Shown one piece after another: positions 35,664-47,700 of a DNA stretch of 64,000 nt. The stretch spans positions 1,392,592,863 to 1,392,656,862 of the forward strand of contig OY856410.1 in the NCBI GenBank assembly GCA_963693085.1, read 5' to 3'. Every line of letters starts with the position of its first letter. The first letter of the stretch is position 1. The notes below the pieces were generated by a model, which was given only the letters and a program-made list of their open reading frames with translations, made no database searches and was not told where the DNA came from. This DNA is from Alisma plantago-aquatica (lineage: Eukaryota; Streptophyta; Magnoliopsida; Alismatales; Alismataceae). The position numbers and the translations under genes are program-made.

Positions 35664-37076
35664 TGTTGGCTAAATGGACATCATTTAAATCCCTTTGTTT
35701 TGATAATGACAAACATTTGATTCTTGTGTATCTAACATGCTACTTGAGTGTTGCAGGAACTAGGTGGATGACAAACCTTTGGAAGATCTATATACTCAAA
35801 TGTTTTAGTTTCATGATTGTAATCAAATGTAAAAACTTGTACAAGTATATAATGTAAAAGTACTTAGATATCATGTAAATCAAGCATTTCGATCTTCCCT
35901 AGCCAATCACAACACTTAGATAGGTCATCCCCTACAATAGTGTCACAACTTCACACTGATACACACACTTAATACATAGTTTAAAACATTGAAACAGAGT
36001 CATTCTTGGTCTACAAACTTCTCGACCGAGACACTCTCGATCGACAAACTCCTCGACCGAGAATGACCCAAGTAGACATTAGACACAACAGACAAGGTAG
36101 TTGGGAGTTGGAAATGAACGTTATACACACTTGCTCTAGACTGTCCCTCAATCGACAAAAACTTCGACCGACAGGACTCTCGATCGACAATTCCTCGACC
36201 GAGATTGTCACTATCTGCACTTTTTGAAATTAATTAACTAGCCATTGTTAAAGCAATTAGTGGACAACTAACGACTATTTAAGCACTAAGAACCCCCTAG
36301 AAAGTGTCTAGAATGTCTTTAAGCACTCATAGGCCATTCCTATAAATAGGACATTCCTTAGGACACCCAACACACACTTTTGCAATACTTGAGCATACTA
36401 ATTGCAATTGGCAACATTTCTTGTGAACAATTGAGAAACTCTAGCATTTGCTATTCATTTCCACTGCTCCAAATTCATATCTTATAGGGTAGCATCTCCT
36501 ACACATTGCACTTACACTTCCATACACATTGGTTAGGATATCAAAATGCTTGATATAGGAAATCAAGCCTTATGCTACAAGCGGTAATTGTAATTTCTAT
36601 TTTCCCTTCTTGTTCTTTCTTATTGCTTGTACTCTCCTTGCTACTCCTAGGGTTGGAGGCTACGGATTGGAGAGGGTTTGATCTTCTTGGTGGAGAAGGA
36701 GGACTTTGGACTACTTCAAGAAGGTTGTCTCAATGGGAATCTACTTCAAGAGGAAGGCTACTTCAAGGGGGAGCTTGAAGTTACTTCAAGGAAGGCTACT
36801 TTGAGGTTGGTGAGACTACTTCAAGGTGAAGGTTGTCCAAAGGGTGGTGAAAGTGTTTGTAATTTTATATAACATCCTTGTGAGGCAATAAAATTAAATA
36901 CTTTCAAAATACCAATTGGAAACAATTAGGTAGTGGACTGACTCCTTTAGTTTTTGCTAAAGGTGGAACCACTATAAACACCTTGCCTCCTTATTATCTC
37001 AATTGTGGTTGCTTGAGTTGAATTATTATTAAAAATTTTATAAAACCCTATTCATCCCCCCTCTAGTGGTTTTTCA
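35664..37076 (+). mobile_element. Copia (SIRE/Maximus-type) 5' LTR
   Basis: Starts TGTTGGCTAAATGG and ends TAGTGGTTTTTCA at 37076. It aligns with 42848-44263 at roughly 94-96%. A promoter-like TATAAATA is at 36341-36348. Two clusters of TCGACCGAG / CTCGATCGAC motifs lie at about 36010-36060 and 36145-36210. A row of TACTTCAAG units fills about 36710-36830. The insertion target repeat is probably GAGAA (35659-35663) against TAGAA at 44264-44268. Confidence 0.9.
36341..36348 (+). promoter_or_regulatory. TATA box of Copia 5' LTR
   Basis: TATAAATA in CC-TATAAATA-GGACA, about 680 bases into the LTR; the same box is in the 3' LTR at 43525-43532. It is the likely start signal for the genomic RNA. 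Confidence 0.6.
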
Positions 37077-37078
37077 TT

Positions 37079-37090
37079 TGGTATCAGAGA
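37079..37090 (+). promoter_or_regulatory. Primer binding site of Copia element (initiator-Met tRNA)
   Basis: TGGTATCAGAGA, two bases after the LTR end, agrees with the complement of the initiator methionine tRNA 3' end except at the last base. Confidence 0.9.
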
Positions 37091-37124
37091 AAGTCTTCAA
37101 GGAACTCTAACAAAGTCTTGAAGA

Positions 37125-38872
37125 ATGGGTGACGGGGTACTCAACAACCTCAACTTGGAGGGGACACTTGTGGCTAGACCTCCACCTTTTGATGGCACTA
37201 ACTACACCTACTGGAAGAGGAGGATGTAGTTCTACTTCCATGGAATTAGCTGGGATCTTTGGAGGATGGTATCAAATCCATATGAATTTCCTCAAATAGA
37301 GTATGCAAATTGGGAGGCTAATACGGTAAGATCCGCCCAAATGAATGCAAAAGCTGTAAGTATACTCTATTGTTAAATTTCAATTGGTGAATTCAATAGA
37401 ATATCAAATTGTGAAACAACATATGAAATATGGCATAGACTCTCCATAACCTATGAAGGAACTGTTCAAGTTAAGAATTCTAAAATCGGAATGCTTAAGC
37501 AAAATTTTGAATAGTTTCATATGGATCAAAATGAGTCTATTAGTGAAATGTATGCAAAATTCTCTTCTATTATGAATGGTTTATATGCTTTAGGTAAAGT
37601 GACCAGTGAAGAAGATCAAGTATAAAAAATTCTTAGGTCTCTTCCTCCCAAGTACAAGCCCAAGGTGACTGCTATTGAAGAAGAAAATGATTTCACCCGA
37701 CTAAGGATGGAGCAACTCATTGGAAACTTAGAAGCACATGAGGCAACCTTGGAGGAAGAAGAACGATGAGAGCATGAACTTCAACAAGGAAGAAAGAAAG
37801 ATATGGCCCTAAAATCTTCAAAGATCATCACATAAGAAAGTGATGAAACAAGTGACGGAGAAGGAGAAGAAGCTCTAATTGTTAATGGTAAGAAATATAG
37901 AAGATTTAGATCTAACAAAGTTGTTGGTTCTTATTCTTACCCTCTTAGGTGTTTTGAATGTGGAAATAAGGGACATCAAAAAAATAAATGTCCTAAAGCA
38001 AAGAAAGGAAAGAAAAGCTCATCCAAGAATAAGGGAGAAAAAGCATACAAAGATGCATGGGATGAGTCAAGTGATAGTGAAAGTGGAGAAGAGAATGTGG
38101 AGTGTCTCATGGCCAAAGAAGATGATAGTGATGATTCTCAAGAGGTAAGCCTTCTTGATTTGCCAAAAGAAGATCTAATTGTTAGTCTAAAAGATACTCA
38201 TGGAAAATATATTGATTGCAAAAAGAAACTAAAGAAGGTTACTAGAACTAATGAGGATCTATATGCTAGATTGAATAATCTTTCTTTTGAAAAGGACAAT
38301 ATTATTTCTAAAAAATTGACTTTGAAATCATCTTTAAATGATTGCAATATGAAGTTGCTCACTTTAGAAAAAAATCATGATCTTCTTTCTCAAGAAAAGG
38401 TTGACTTGCTTGCAAAACTAAATAATTTTTAGACTCAACCTATTTTATGTAATCATCTATATTATGATTATGTTATTAAGGAAAGAAACTCTTTATTATC
38501 TGATCTAGATCAAGCAAGGGTAGATATCAATAAGAAGATGGATGAGATTGCTAAACTACAGAGACAAATTAATGGTTTAAGGGGAAATGATGTTCTTGAT
38601 AATATTCTGAAATATTCCTCTAGTTAAAATGGAAGAAGAGGTTTAGGATATGTTCCAAAACAAAAATCCTATCAACCTAAACCTAGGAGAACTCAAGCAT
38701 CCAAGACCAAGATCATGTTTTTACCCAAGAACACAACTCCAAATCCTAGAAAGAGAAATGAAATTGACTCTATTTGTTATCATTATTGCTTGCATCTTGG
38801 ACATTACTCTTTTTCATGCCCTTATAGGAAGAAGAATTATGAATTAGTTTGGGTCCCCAAACCTCAAACTTA
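37125..38872 (+). pseudogene. Copia gag (capsid/nucleocapsid), in-frame stops only
   Basis: Starts MGDGVLNNLNLEG, then FDGTNYTYWKRRM, the typical N-terminal block of plant Copia Gag. A CCHC knuckle CFECGNKGHQKNKC lies near 37950. A Lys/Glu-rich coiled-coil-like region covers 38097-38580. A second Cys/His cluster, CYHYCLHLGHYSFSCP, is near 38775-38825, and the frame ends in VWVPKPQT. The long Gag with a coiled coil after the knuckle suits the SIRE/Maximus group. One reading frame runs through the whole gene with no indel. It is broken only by point-mutation stops (about six before the first knuckle and two or so after), mostly where Gln or Arg would be expected. Confidence 0.9.
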
Positions 38873-39397
38873 GAAGATTTGAATGTAATTTAGTTGGGAT
38901 ATGATCTAATACTTCTTTTGAACATCTCAATGTCTTATCTCAACTAAGTAGATAGCTTCATGTATTGCTTTAAATTCAAAACTAAAAAAAACAAATTACT
39001 GAAACAAACAGAAACCTTGGTCGAAAAACAGTTCGACTGAGACATCCTCGATCGAAAAAATAGTCAACCGAGAGAATGCCTGTGACAAATCTGAAATCTA
39101 CAGGAAATTTACAGTGAAAACAATAACTATTCCGGTCAAAGAATGATCAATCGGAGCAAAAATCGGTCGAGAAATTATCGACTAAGTGAATTTCTGTTTT
39201 AGTTCAGTTTTAATATGTAAAAATAGCAACTTTCTAGATCGACAAATTGTTTGACTGGGACATCTGTCGGTCGAACTATTTTTCGACCGAATGAAGTTCT
39301 ATTCAGTTTACTTTGTTAAAACATGTTCAATTTGTTATTAAATGTACCTAACCATAATTGACCATCACATGGGTACCAAAACCTATATTTTATTGCA
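38873..39397 (+). other. Non-coding, possibly intronic segment between gag and pol
   Basis: It separates the Gag stop from the protease start. It contains about eight GTCGA/TCGACCGA-type motifs (39018-39290) and ends in TATTTTATTGCAG, immediately followed by protease codons (GATTGGGTAGTTGATAGTGG). A pyrimidine-rich run ending in CAG fits a 3' splice site. A donor is not obvious; AATGTAATTTAG near 38882 is one candidate. The reading frames on both sides are in phase only across the unspliced distance, so splicing would have to respect that. An inserted spacer is the alternative. Confidence 0.4.
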
Positions 39398-42300
39398 GGA
39401 TTGGGTAGTTGATAGTGGATGTTCCAAACACATGACCGAGAACAAGGACGCATTTAAAACTTTTGAGGAAAAGAAAAGTGGAACAGTCACTTTTGGAGAC
39501 AATGGTAAAGGTAAAATTGTTGGAATAGGTAATATTGGTACAAACCTTGAAATTAAGAATGTTTTACTTGTTGATGGTTTGCACCATAATTTAATAAGTG
39601 TCAGTCAATTATGTGATAGTGGATATGATGTTTTATTCAACAAAAATTGCTGCAAGTTACTAATAGAAAATACTACAAGTGTTGTTTATGAAGGAAAAAG
39701 AGTTGGAAATCTTTATATCTTTAGATCTAACTCTATGCAATCTGTAGTTGGCAAATTCTTACTTGTAAAAGAAAATTCTTTAAAACTATGGCATAGAAAA
39801 TTAGGTCATGTTAGTTCATATGTTATCAAAAAGCTAGTTAAATATGATCTTTTTCATGGTTTGCCTAAATTATCTTTTGATCAATCTAAAAATTGTGAAC
39901 CATGTACTTTGGGTAAACAAACTAAAACTTCTTTTAAACCCAAAAACATGCTTAGCACTAGTAGATCACGATAACTTATTCATATGGATCTGTTCGGACC
40001 TATGAGGACACAATATATTAGTGGAAAAAGATATTGCTTTGTTATATTTGATGATTACATTAGATAGACATGGGTGCATTTTCTTGCAAATAAAGATGAT
40101 ACTATTCAAGTTTTCATACAATTTTGTTCAAAGATTGAAAATCAATTAAAAAACAAAATATGCACAATTAGGAGTGATCGTGGTAGAGAATTTGAGAATC
40201 ATCTATTTGAAGAATTCTACACATCTCAAGGCTACACTCACAATTTTTCTTCTCCACACACTCCACAACAAAATGGCATAGTTGAAAGGAAAAATCGATC
40301 ATTACAAGAAATGGCTAGGACTATGATGCTTGAACATAATACACCTAAAACATTTTGGGCTGAAGTAGTAAACACAGCTTGTTATGTGCTAAATAGAGTA
40401 ACCGTACACTCTTATTTGAAGAAAACACCATATGAAATCATGTATACTAAGAAACCAAGGGTTGACTATTTTCATACTTTTGGCTCAACTTGCTATATTT
40501 TAAACACAAAAGATGATAGAGAAAAGTTTGACTCTAAATCATAAAAAGCCTTTTTCTTGGGATATTCAATCTCTAGTAAAGCATTTAGACTTTACAACAC
40601 TATCTCTAGAAAAGTTGAGGAATTCAATCACATTACTTTTCATGAAGAACTAAGAACTAAAAATTATGATGTAGTTGATATTACTCATCAAGTAGAAAAT
40701 CTTACCATATCAACTAAAGATGATCAAAATACTATAAATGATCAACAAGTTGAGACACAAAAACCCGTTCCTGGACTCATTAAGGATCATCCTCAAGAAC
40801 TAATAATTGGAAATCCTAATGATAAAGTAAAAACCCGTTCATCTTTTAGAGATGTTGCAAATATGGAATTTGTATCTATAATTGAACCTAAGAAGGTGAA
40901 TGAATCTCTAAAAGATGACTATTGGATAATGGAAATGCAAGAAGAATTAAACCAATCCAGTTAGAATGATGTATGGGACTTAGTTCCTAAATCGCAAGAT
41001 AAAACCATTATTGGAACTAAGTGGGTTTTTAGAAATAAGTTAAATGAAGTCGGGGAAGTAGTAAGAAATAAAGCTAGGTTGGTAGCACAAGGGTATAATC
41101 AACAAGAAGGAATAGACTTTGATGAAACTTATGCACCAGTAGCAAGACTTGAAGCCATTAGAATGGTACTAGCTATATCCGCCCACAAAAACATCAAACT
41201 ATTCCAAATGATGTCCAAAGTGCATTTATAAATGGAATAATACAAGAGGAAGTATATGTTGCTCAACCACCTGGTTTTGAAATACCGGAAAAAGGTGACT
41301 ATGTATACAAACTTAAGAAAGCACTTTATGGTTTAAAACAAGCACCTCGAAATTGGTATGAAAGGCTAAAAAACTATCTCTTTGATAACAATTTTTTCAT
41401 TAGAAATTCAGATTCTACTTTATTTTTCAAAACATATGAATATGACTTTCTCGTTGTTCAAATTTATGTTGATGATATTATCTTTGGTGCATCAAATGAA
41501 TCCTTATGCAAACAATTTAGTGATATTATGCAAAAAGAATTTGAAATGAGTCTCATGGGAGAATTGACTTTCTTTCTTGGTTTTCAAATAAAGCAAACAC
41601 CCACTGGGATTTTTATAAGCTAGGAGAAGTATACAAATGAACTTTTAAAACGTTTCTTGATGGAATATTGCAAACATGCTACCACTCCAATGGCTACCTC
41701 TACTAAAATTGATAAGGATGAAAATGGGGAACCTATTGATGATTCCTTATATAGGGTCATAATTGGTAGTTTGCTTTACTTAACCGCTTCTAGACCGGAC
41801 ATCGTGTTTTCCATTCGACTTTGTGCTAGATTTCAATCACAACCTATGCAAACTCATTTTTAAGCCATCAAATGGATTTTAAGATATTTAGCCGGCACTA
41901 CAAGTTATGGTCTATGGTATCCTAAAGGACAATCTTTGGAGTTTAAAGCTTATACCGATGCCGATTATGCTCATTGTCAAATTGATCGAAAGAGCACAAG
42001 CGAAAGTTGTTTCTTGTTAGGAAGATCCTTAGTATCTCAGTTTAGCAAGAAACAAAACACGGTTTCCCTCTCTACAACTGAAGTTGAATATATGGTAGCC
42101 ATATCTTATTGTGCTCAAATATTTTATATGCAACAAGTTTTAAATGATTATGGCTTTATTTTTTCATCCACACCTATCTTTTGTGACAATACAAGCGCTA
42201 TAAACTTAGCACATAATCCTATTTTACACAGCCGTGCCAAACATATTGAAATCTATCATCATTTTCTAAGGGATCATATCTCTAAAAGCCATGTATCCCT

Positions 42301-42436
42301 TCATCATGTTGATACGGAAGATCAATTGGCTGCTATTTTCACAAAACCGCTTCCATTAGATCAATTCAATAAAATAAGGAAGCAACTACTCATTACTCCC
42401 TTAGAAGATGTTTTCTTTGAAATTTGTGCTTCTTAA
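39398..42436 (+). pseudogene. Copia pol: protease, integrase, reverse transcriptase, RNase H
   Basis: Order PR-INT-RT-RH is diagnostic of Copia. The protease has DWVVDSGCSKHMT (39399-39440). The integrase has a zinc-binding part (LWHRKLGHVS, CEPC near 39790-39905), then MDLFGPM, FVIFDDYIR and RSDRGREFEN, and SPHTPQQNGIVERKNRS near 40255. The RT has [26 protein letters not shown] and the catalytic YVDDIIFG near 41467. RNase H has YTDADYAHCQIDRKSTS, STTEVEYM and HIEIYHHFLRDH. LCARFQSQP and FEMSLMGELTFFLG are typical of the SIRE/Maximus group. Damage consists of about six in-frame stops (39973, 40067, 40542, 40962 and others) and one 1-base deletion near 41211. Confidence 0.95.
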
Positions 42437-42847
42437 ATTGGTTGGTTTTTCTGATCCTTACATTTTGTCTTCAAATGGACATCTTTTTAAATGATTTGAT
42501 GGTTATCTTTTTATGGGGAGAACAAATTAAGGGGGAGTTTTAACACATGATTTTAACGGATATCTTTTCTAAATGACAAAGGGGGAGAAATAATGTAAAT
42601 CTTAAATAGTTGAAAATATTAAATACTCAATCAATGAGTTTTATAATATCTTGGCTTTACATTAAAAGTTGCTATATTCCCTAAGAGTTGGATTTTATGT
42701 TCCATAATTCTTTGGGAATAATAAGCACACATTTCATAAACAAGAGAATGAATACACAAGGTAAATCTCTGGTATGAAACTCAACTCATTTTAAGATTGT
42801 TTGATTTATATTTTGGAAATATTTGTCATCTTCAAAAAGGGGGAGAT
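42437..42847 (+). other. 3' non-coding region with three GGGGGAG boxes and the polypurine tract
   Basis: Purine boxes AAGGGGGAG at about 42530, AAAGGGGGAGAAA at about 42580 and AAAAAGGGGGAGAT at 42834-42847. The last directly precedes the 3' LTR and should prime plus-strand DNA synthesis. No envelope-like frame is present, although some SIRE relatives have one. Confidence 0.8.
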
Positions 42848-44263
42848 CGTTGGCTAAATGGACATCATTTAAATCCCTTTATTTTGATAATGACAAACAT
42901 TTCATTCTTGTGGATCTAACGTGCTACTTGAGTGTTGCAGGAACTAGGCGGATTACAAACCTTTGGAAGATCTATATACTCAAATGTTTTAGTTTCATGA
43001 TTGTAATCAAATGTAAAAACTTGTACAAGTATATAATGTACAAGTACTTAGATATCATGTAAATCAAGCTTTTAGATCTTCCCTAGCCAATCACAACACT
43101 TAGATAGGTCATCCCCTACAATAGAGTCACAACTGCACACTGATACACACACTTAGTACATAGTTTAAAACATTGAAACATAGTCATTCTCAATCGACAA
43201 ACTTCTCGACCGAGACACTCTCGGTCGACAAACTCCTGGACCGAGAATGACCCAAGTAGCCATTAGACACATCAGACAAGGTAGTTGGGAGTTGGAAACG
43301 AACGTTATACACACTTGCTCAAGACTGTCCCTCGGTCGACAAAAACTTCGATCGACAGGACTCTCGATCGACAATTCCTCGACTGAGATTGTCACTGTCT
43401 GCACTTTTCAGAATTAATTAACTAACCGTTGCTAAAGAAATTAGTAGACAACTAACGGCTAGTTAAGCACTAAGAACCCCCTAGAAAGTGTCTAGAACGT
43501 CCTTAAGCACTCATAGGCCATTCCTATAAATAGGACATGCCTTAGGACACTCAACACACACTTGTGCAATACTTGTGCATACTACTTGCAATTGGCAATC
43601 ATTTCTTGTGAACAATTGAGCAACTCTAGCATTTGCTATTCATTTCCACTGTTCCAAATTTGTGTCCTATAGGATAGCATCTCCTACCCACTGCACTTAC
43701 ACTTCCATACACATTGGTTAGGAGATCAAAATACTTGATATAGGAAATCAGGCCTTGTACTACAAGCGGTAATTGTAATTTCTATTTTCCCTTCTTGTTC
43801 TTTCTTATTGCTTGTACTCTTCTTGCTACTCCTAGGGTTGGAGGATACGGATTGGAGAGGGTTTGATCTTCTCAGTGGAGAAGGAGGACTTTGGACTACT
43901 TCAAGAAGGTTGTCTCAACAGGAAGCTACTTCAAGAGGAAGTCTACTTCAAGGGGGAGCTTGAAGTTACTTCAAGGAAGGCTGCTTCAAGGTTGGTGAGA
44001 CTAATTCAAGGTGAAGGCTGTCCAAAGGGTGGTGAAAGTGTTTGTAATTTTACGTAACATCCTTGCGAGGTAATAAAATTAAATACTTTCAAAATCCCAA
44101 TTCGAAACAATTGGGTAGTGGACTGACTCCTTTAGTTTTTGCTATAGGTAGAACCACTCTAAACACCTTGCCCCCTTCTTATTATCTCAATTGTGGTTTC
44201 TTGAGTTGAATTATTGTTAAATTTTTTATAAAACCCTATTCACCCCCCTCTAGTGGTTTTTTG
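42848..44263 (+). mobile_element. Copia 3' LTR
   Basis: Starts CGTTGGCTAAATGG (the first T mutated to C) and ends near 44263, where the terminal CA appears as TG. Length 1416 versus 1413 for the 5' LTR, about 94-96% alike. TATA box at 43525-43532. Followed by TAGAA, the likely target repeat, and then the rest of repeat R. Confidence 0.9.
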
Positions 44264-44773
44264 TAGAACTTGTGGCTTCTCTAACAACATTGACATTGAA
44301 CTGTGCTATCTATTTGAACTTTTGAATTACTAGTCTTAAAATTCGATATTGAATCCTATTGAATTTTGAAAAGCTATTTCCTATTTGATACTTGCTTGCA
44401 TTATTTAACTCTCTACATTTTGTTATAAAAATCCTTTGTATCTAGATTCATAATTTCACTTTCCAAATATTTATTTTGTATCAGTCATTTGACTGGTCCA
44501 TATTTCCCTTCTAGGAATGCATGTGTGGTTTCGTTCCCTTAGGGAATTCATGGATATGTGTTAAAAGAAATACCTAGAAGAGATTGCACATGATGACCTC
44601 TGTTAGAAGATGAAGATTTGAGTAGCCAAAATTTTATTCACTAGTATTGAATGTATAGGCATCTTATCTAAGATCACCATGTACTCTGAGAAAATTGTAT
44701 GAATGAAAAGACTTATTTATGTTTCTTGATAATTCTTTTGTAAAATTTTGATTGTAAAGATTGGGTCTTTACA
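44264..44773 (+). mobile_element. Repeat R, LTR-like copy 1, right part
   Basis: Continues the sequence broken at 35663. Matches 50846-51194 and 61217-61310 at roughly 80-85%. It ends in TTTACA, followed by ACA and a primer-site-like sequence, so R copy 1 looks like a 5' LTR of about 0.69 kb (without the Copia insertion). Confidence 0.6.
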
Positions 44774-44776
44774 ACA

Positions 44777-44788
44777 TGGTACCAGAGC
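44777..44788 (+). promoter_or_regulatory. Primer binding site-like sequence after R LTR
   Basis: TGGTACCAGAGC, one base from the initiator-Met type TGGTATCAGAGC, three bases after the R end. It supports R being a retrotransposon LTR. Confidence 0.6.
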
Positions 44789-47700
44789 TATAAATAGTCA
44801 GTACTCATGCATTTCATATTGAAAATTAGGGTTAGAAAAGAATACAAATGGAGTAGTTGGCAGTTACAAATATAGAGACAATAAACCCTAGTATCATTGG
44901 ATCAATTATTATACCTAAACTACAAAAAAGAAACACTAAGAGCCTAGGATGTGAGGTATGTACCTTAACATAGGAAGTCAGAAAATGTACCTAGCTCATC
45001 TAATAACTTTTGGAGTCCCCTAGGCATAGATTTACATAGAGATATTATCGAGGAGGAAATATTTAAGACACATGTAACTAGAATTACAGTGCGGCCCTTG
45101 GAACATCAAAATCACCACTACAAGTATACAAAAGGTTAGACTCTCCAAGAGTTTCTCAGCAATTTGGTATAACTACAAGTAATTGCAAACGAAAAAAATA
45201 TAGAATAAATGAATATACCTTAAAATGTTAAATTCCATTTATGTATAATCACATTCCATAGCTTCTATTTGGAATCCTACAATATTATATTTGAGAATGA
45301 TGTAACATAAATATTTTACTTCAAAATTATTAGTTAAGTGAGAATTATTCATCACCATGTATGTGAAATGAGATGAGGTGTCTAAGGAAGGATGTTTAGT
45401 AAAGATTCAAGCATAATTACTCCCAATCCACTTAGGTGGTGGTGGGGTTTTCTCACTTTACATACCAAGCTAGCAAGGAAATTTTGACTACATGGGGGAA
45501 AACTCTAATATTTGAATAAAATATTCAACTCAATTCAAATAAAAAAGGCTATATACAATCATAATTAATAAAGGATATAAGAATATGTTAATATATATTG
45601 AGGGAAATTAAACTATGAAAAAAAGTTATGCAGATTAAGCAAAACGAAATACATCTCATAGACTACATATCAAGTAAGGGAATCATCCCTCACAACAAAA
45701 TAACCCATTAAGATAATCAATTCGAAATGTGGAAATCTAAGTTACAAGAGTATTTTCCCTTATATGCGTGTAATTATAACTCTTGAGAAACTTCATATCT
45801 GAAAAATCATGCCAATTGGAAGGAGTCCCGCATTATATACATATGGATGGAAATTAAGGACCACCAAAAAGAAATTTAAAAGTAAAAGTAAATGAAATTG
45901 CACCATATCAACTTTGGAAAAAAATCCTAAAGATAACTATGATTTGGATACCCCAACAAAATATGATTAGTTGAGAGTTATATACTAGGTTCTCCTTCAT
46001 ATATGTAATTTTGAAATCTGTGAAACTAAAAAGGAAAAGTTATGAATTTGACATTATATATATTGATGCAAATAAGAATATATTTAGATTTAAAACCATA
46101 TCCCAATCCATAATAAAAGAATTAAATAGTAACATGTGATAATATTAGGACCTATAGATTTTTGGAACTCCAAACTTTCAAAGATATATAAAACTTTGGA
46201 TAATTTAGGTTGGACTAAGCATTATATTGATTTAAAACCCTACCTAGTGAAAATAGAGAAATAAAATTGAAGTATATCTAAATTTTTGAGCCAAAAAATG
46301 TCACATAAAGATTAATGACAACACTATTGGGTAAAATTTTTGTAAAAATTTATGTTTAGCTATGATAACTATAGTTTATTTAATAATTATGTGCTGTAAC
46401 AAAAATTTGATGTTCATAATTTAGATTCTTAACCTAGAAATTTTTACATGAACCTATGGATTTATATGGACCAAGTATCACTAAGTGTTAAGTGGTTCTT
46501 TATGTTTAATAGAAATATAAATTCCCAAAACGTGTCAAGTATTTGGGTTGATTGAATAATAGTGACTAGAATGTAGTTATGAGTGATTTTGATTGGTGTT
46601 GGCATTGATTTTGGCCATTTTTTCAGTTTTACATCGAAATTTTTTCCCATTGACAAATTATCTTCTTAATAGTACGAAATGTACAAATCTTTTTTTATGG
46701 AACTTCTTAAATGATTTATTGAGCTAAGTAACAATTAAAGATATATGATAAAATTCTATAAGAGAAACCTAGAGTTTGGTTTAGGGTAACATTACGAGAA
46801 AGTGAAGGATACTACATTATAGTTTGCATGCCTATTTATACTTCTAGTTGAATCCTTTTGAGGGGTGGAGAGTAGTACCTAACTAGACAATATATGTGTC
46901 GATTTGGAGGATGAAATCCTTTTAAGGAGTGGAGTATGTGAATAAACTGAAATTTAGGTACCAAATTTATTTTGAGCTATACTTTGAATTTACCCAAAAC
47001 TTAAGATTATTTACACCTTTTGTCCTTCAATCCAAATCATAGTCAATATTTCATTTCAATTATCACGATATTCAATAAAGATGTAGCCTTCAATTGAATT
47101 CCCTTTGTTTAGATGTTAAGAGATGCTTTACATATTAGTCTCTCAATTTAGCCTCATGATTGTTTTTCTAATATCAACCAGTGAAGTCAAAATCATTTGT
47201 ACCTATGCATCAAACCCTAGCATTTATTCTTTTCCTGTATTTTAACAACTAATATATATGGAATCAATTTACGATAATAAATATACTAAAACTCATTCAC
47301 TGTATAGTATATGATGTGAATAATATGTATGATTCTCTTTGGGTGGGTTCCTCTCGGGAGTGCTTCCTCCCTTGGTATGTTGGAACATATGGACACATAG
47401 GTGTAAATGAAGGTTTGAAAGAAGATAGGACCATGGGACAAAGGTCTGGGAACATGTTAGACATATGGTTGTTGCACCTTGTAAGGAGGTCATCTTCACC
47501 AAAGATGATGACCAGGGCAAAGATTCAAATATGCTTCATCATGGCTTCTCTCCTCATCGAGTGAAACATGCGAGTACTGAGGTGGTCTTTTGGAGCCTAC
47601 CTAGGCAACATGAGAAGAAGCTGAATCTGAGCTTCCTCCCCTTTGAGAAGAAACAGAGGAAGATGGCAACCATCGGCAAGATAGTTAGAAATGATATTGG

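Noticed and set aside
42437..42847. Envelope-like gene of a SIRE-type element
   Set aside because: Only 411 bp, stop-rich, and without a membrane or coiled-coil frame.
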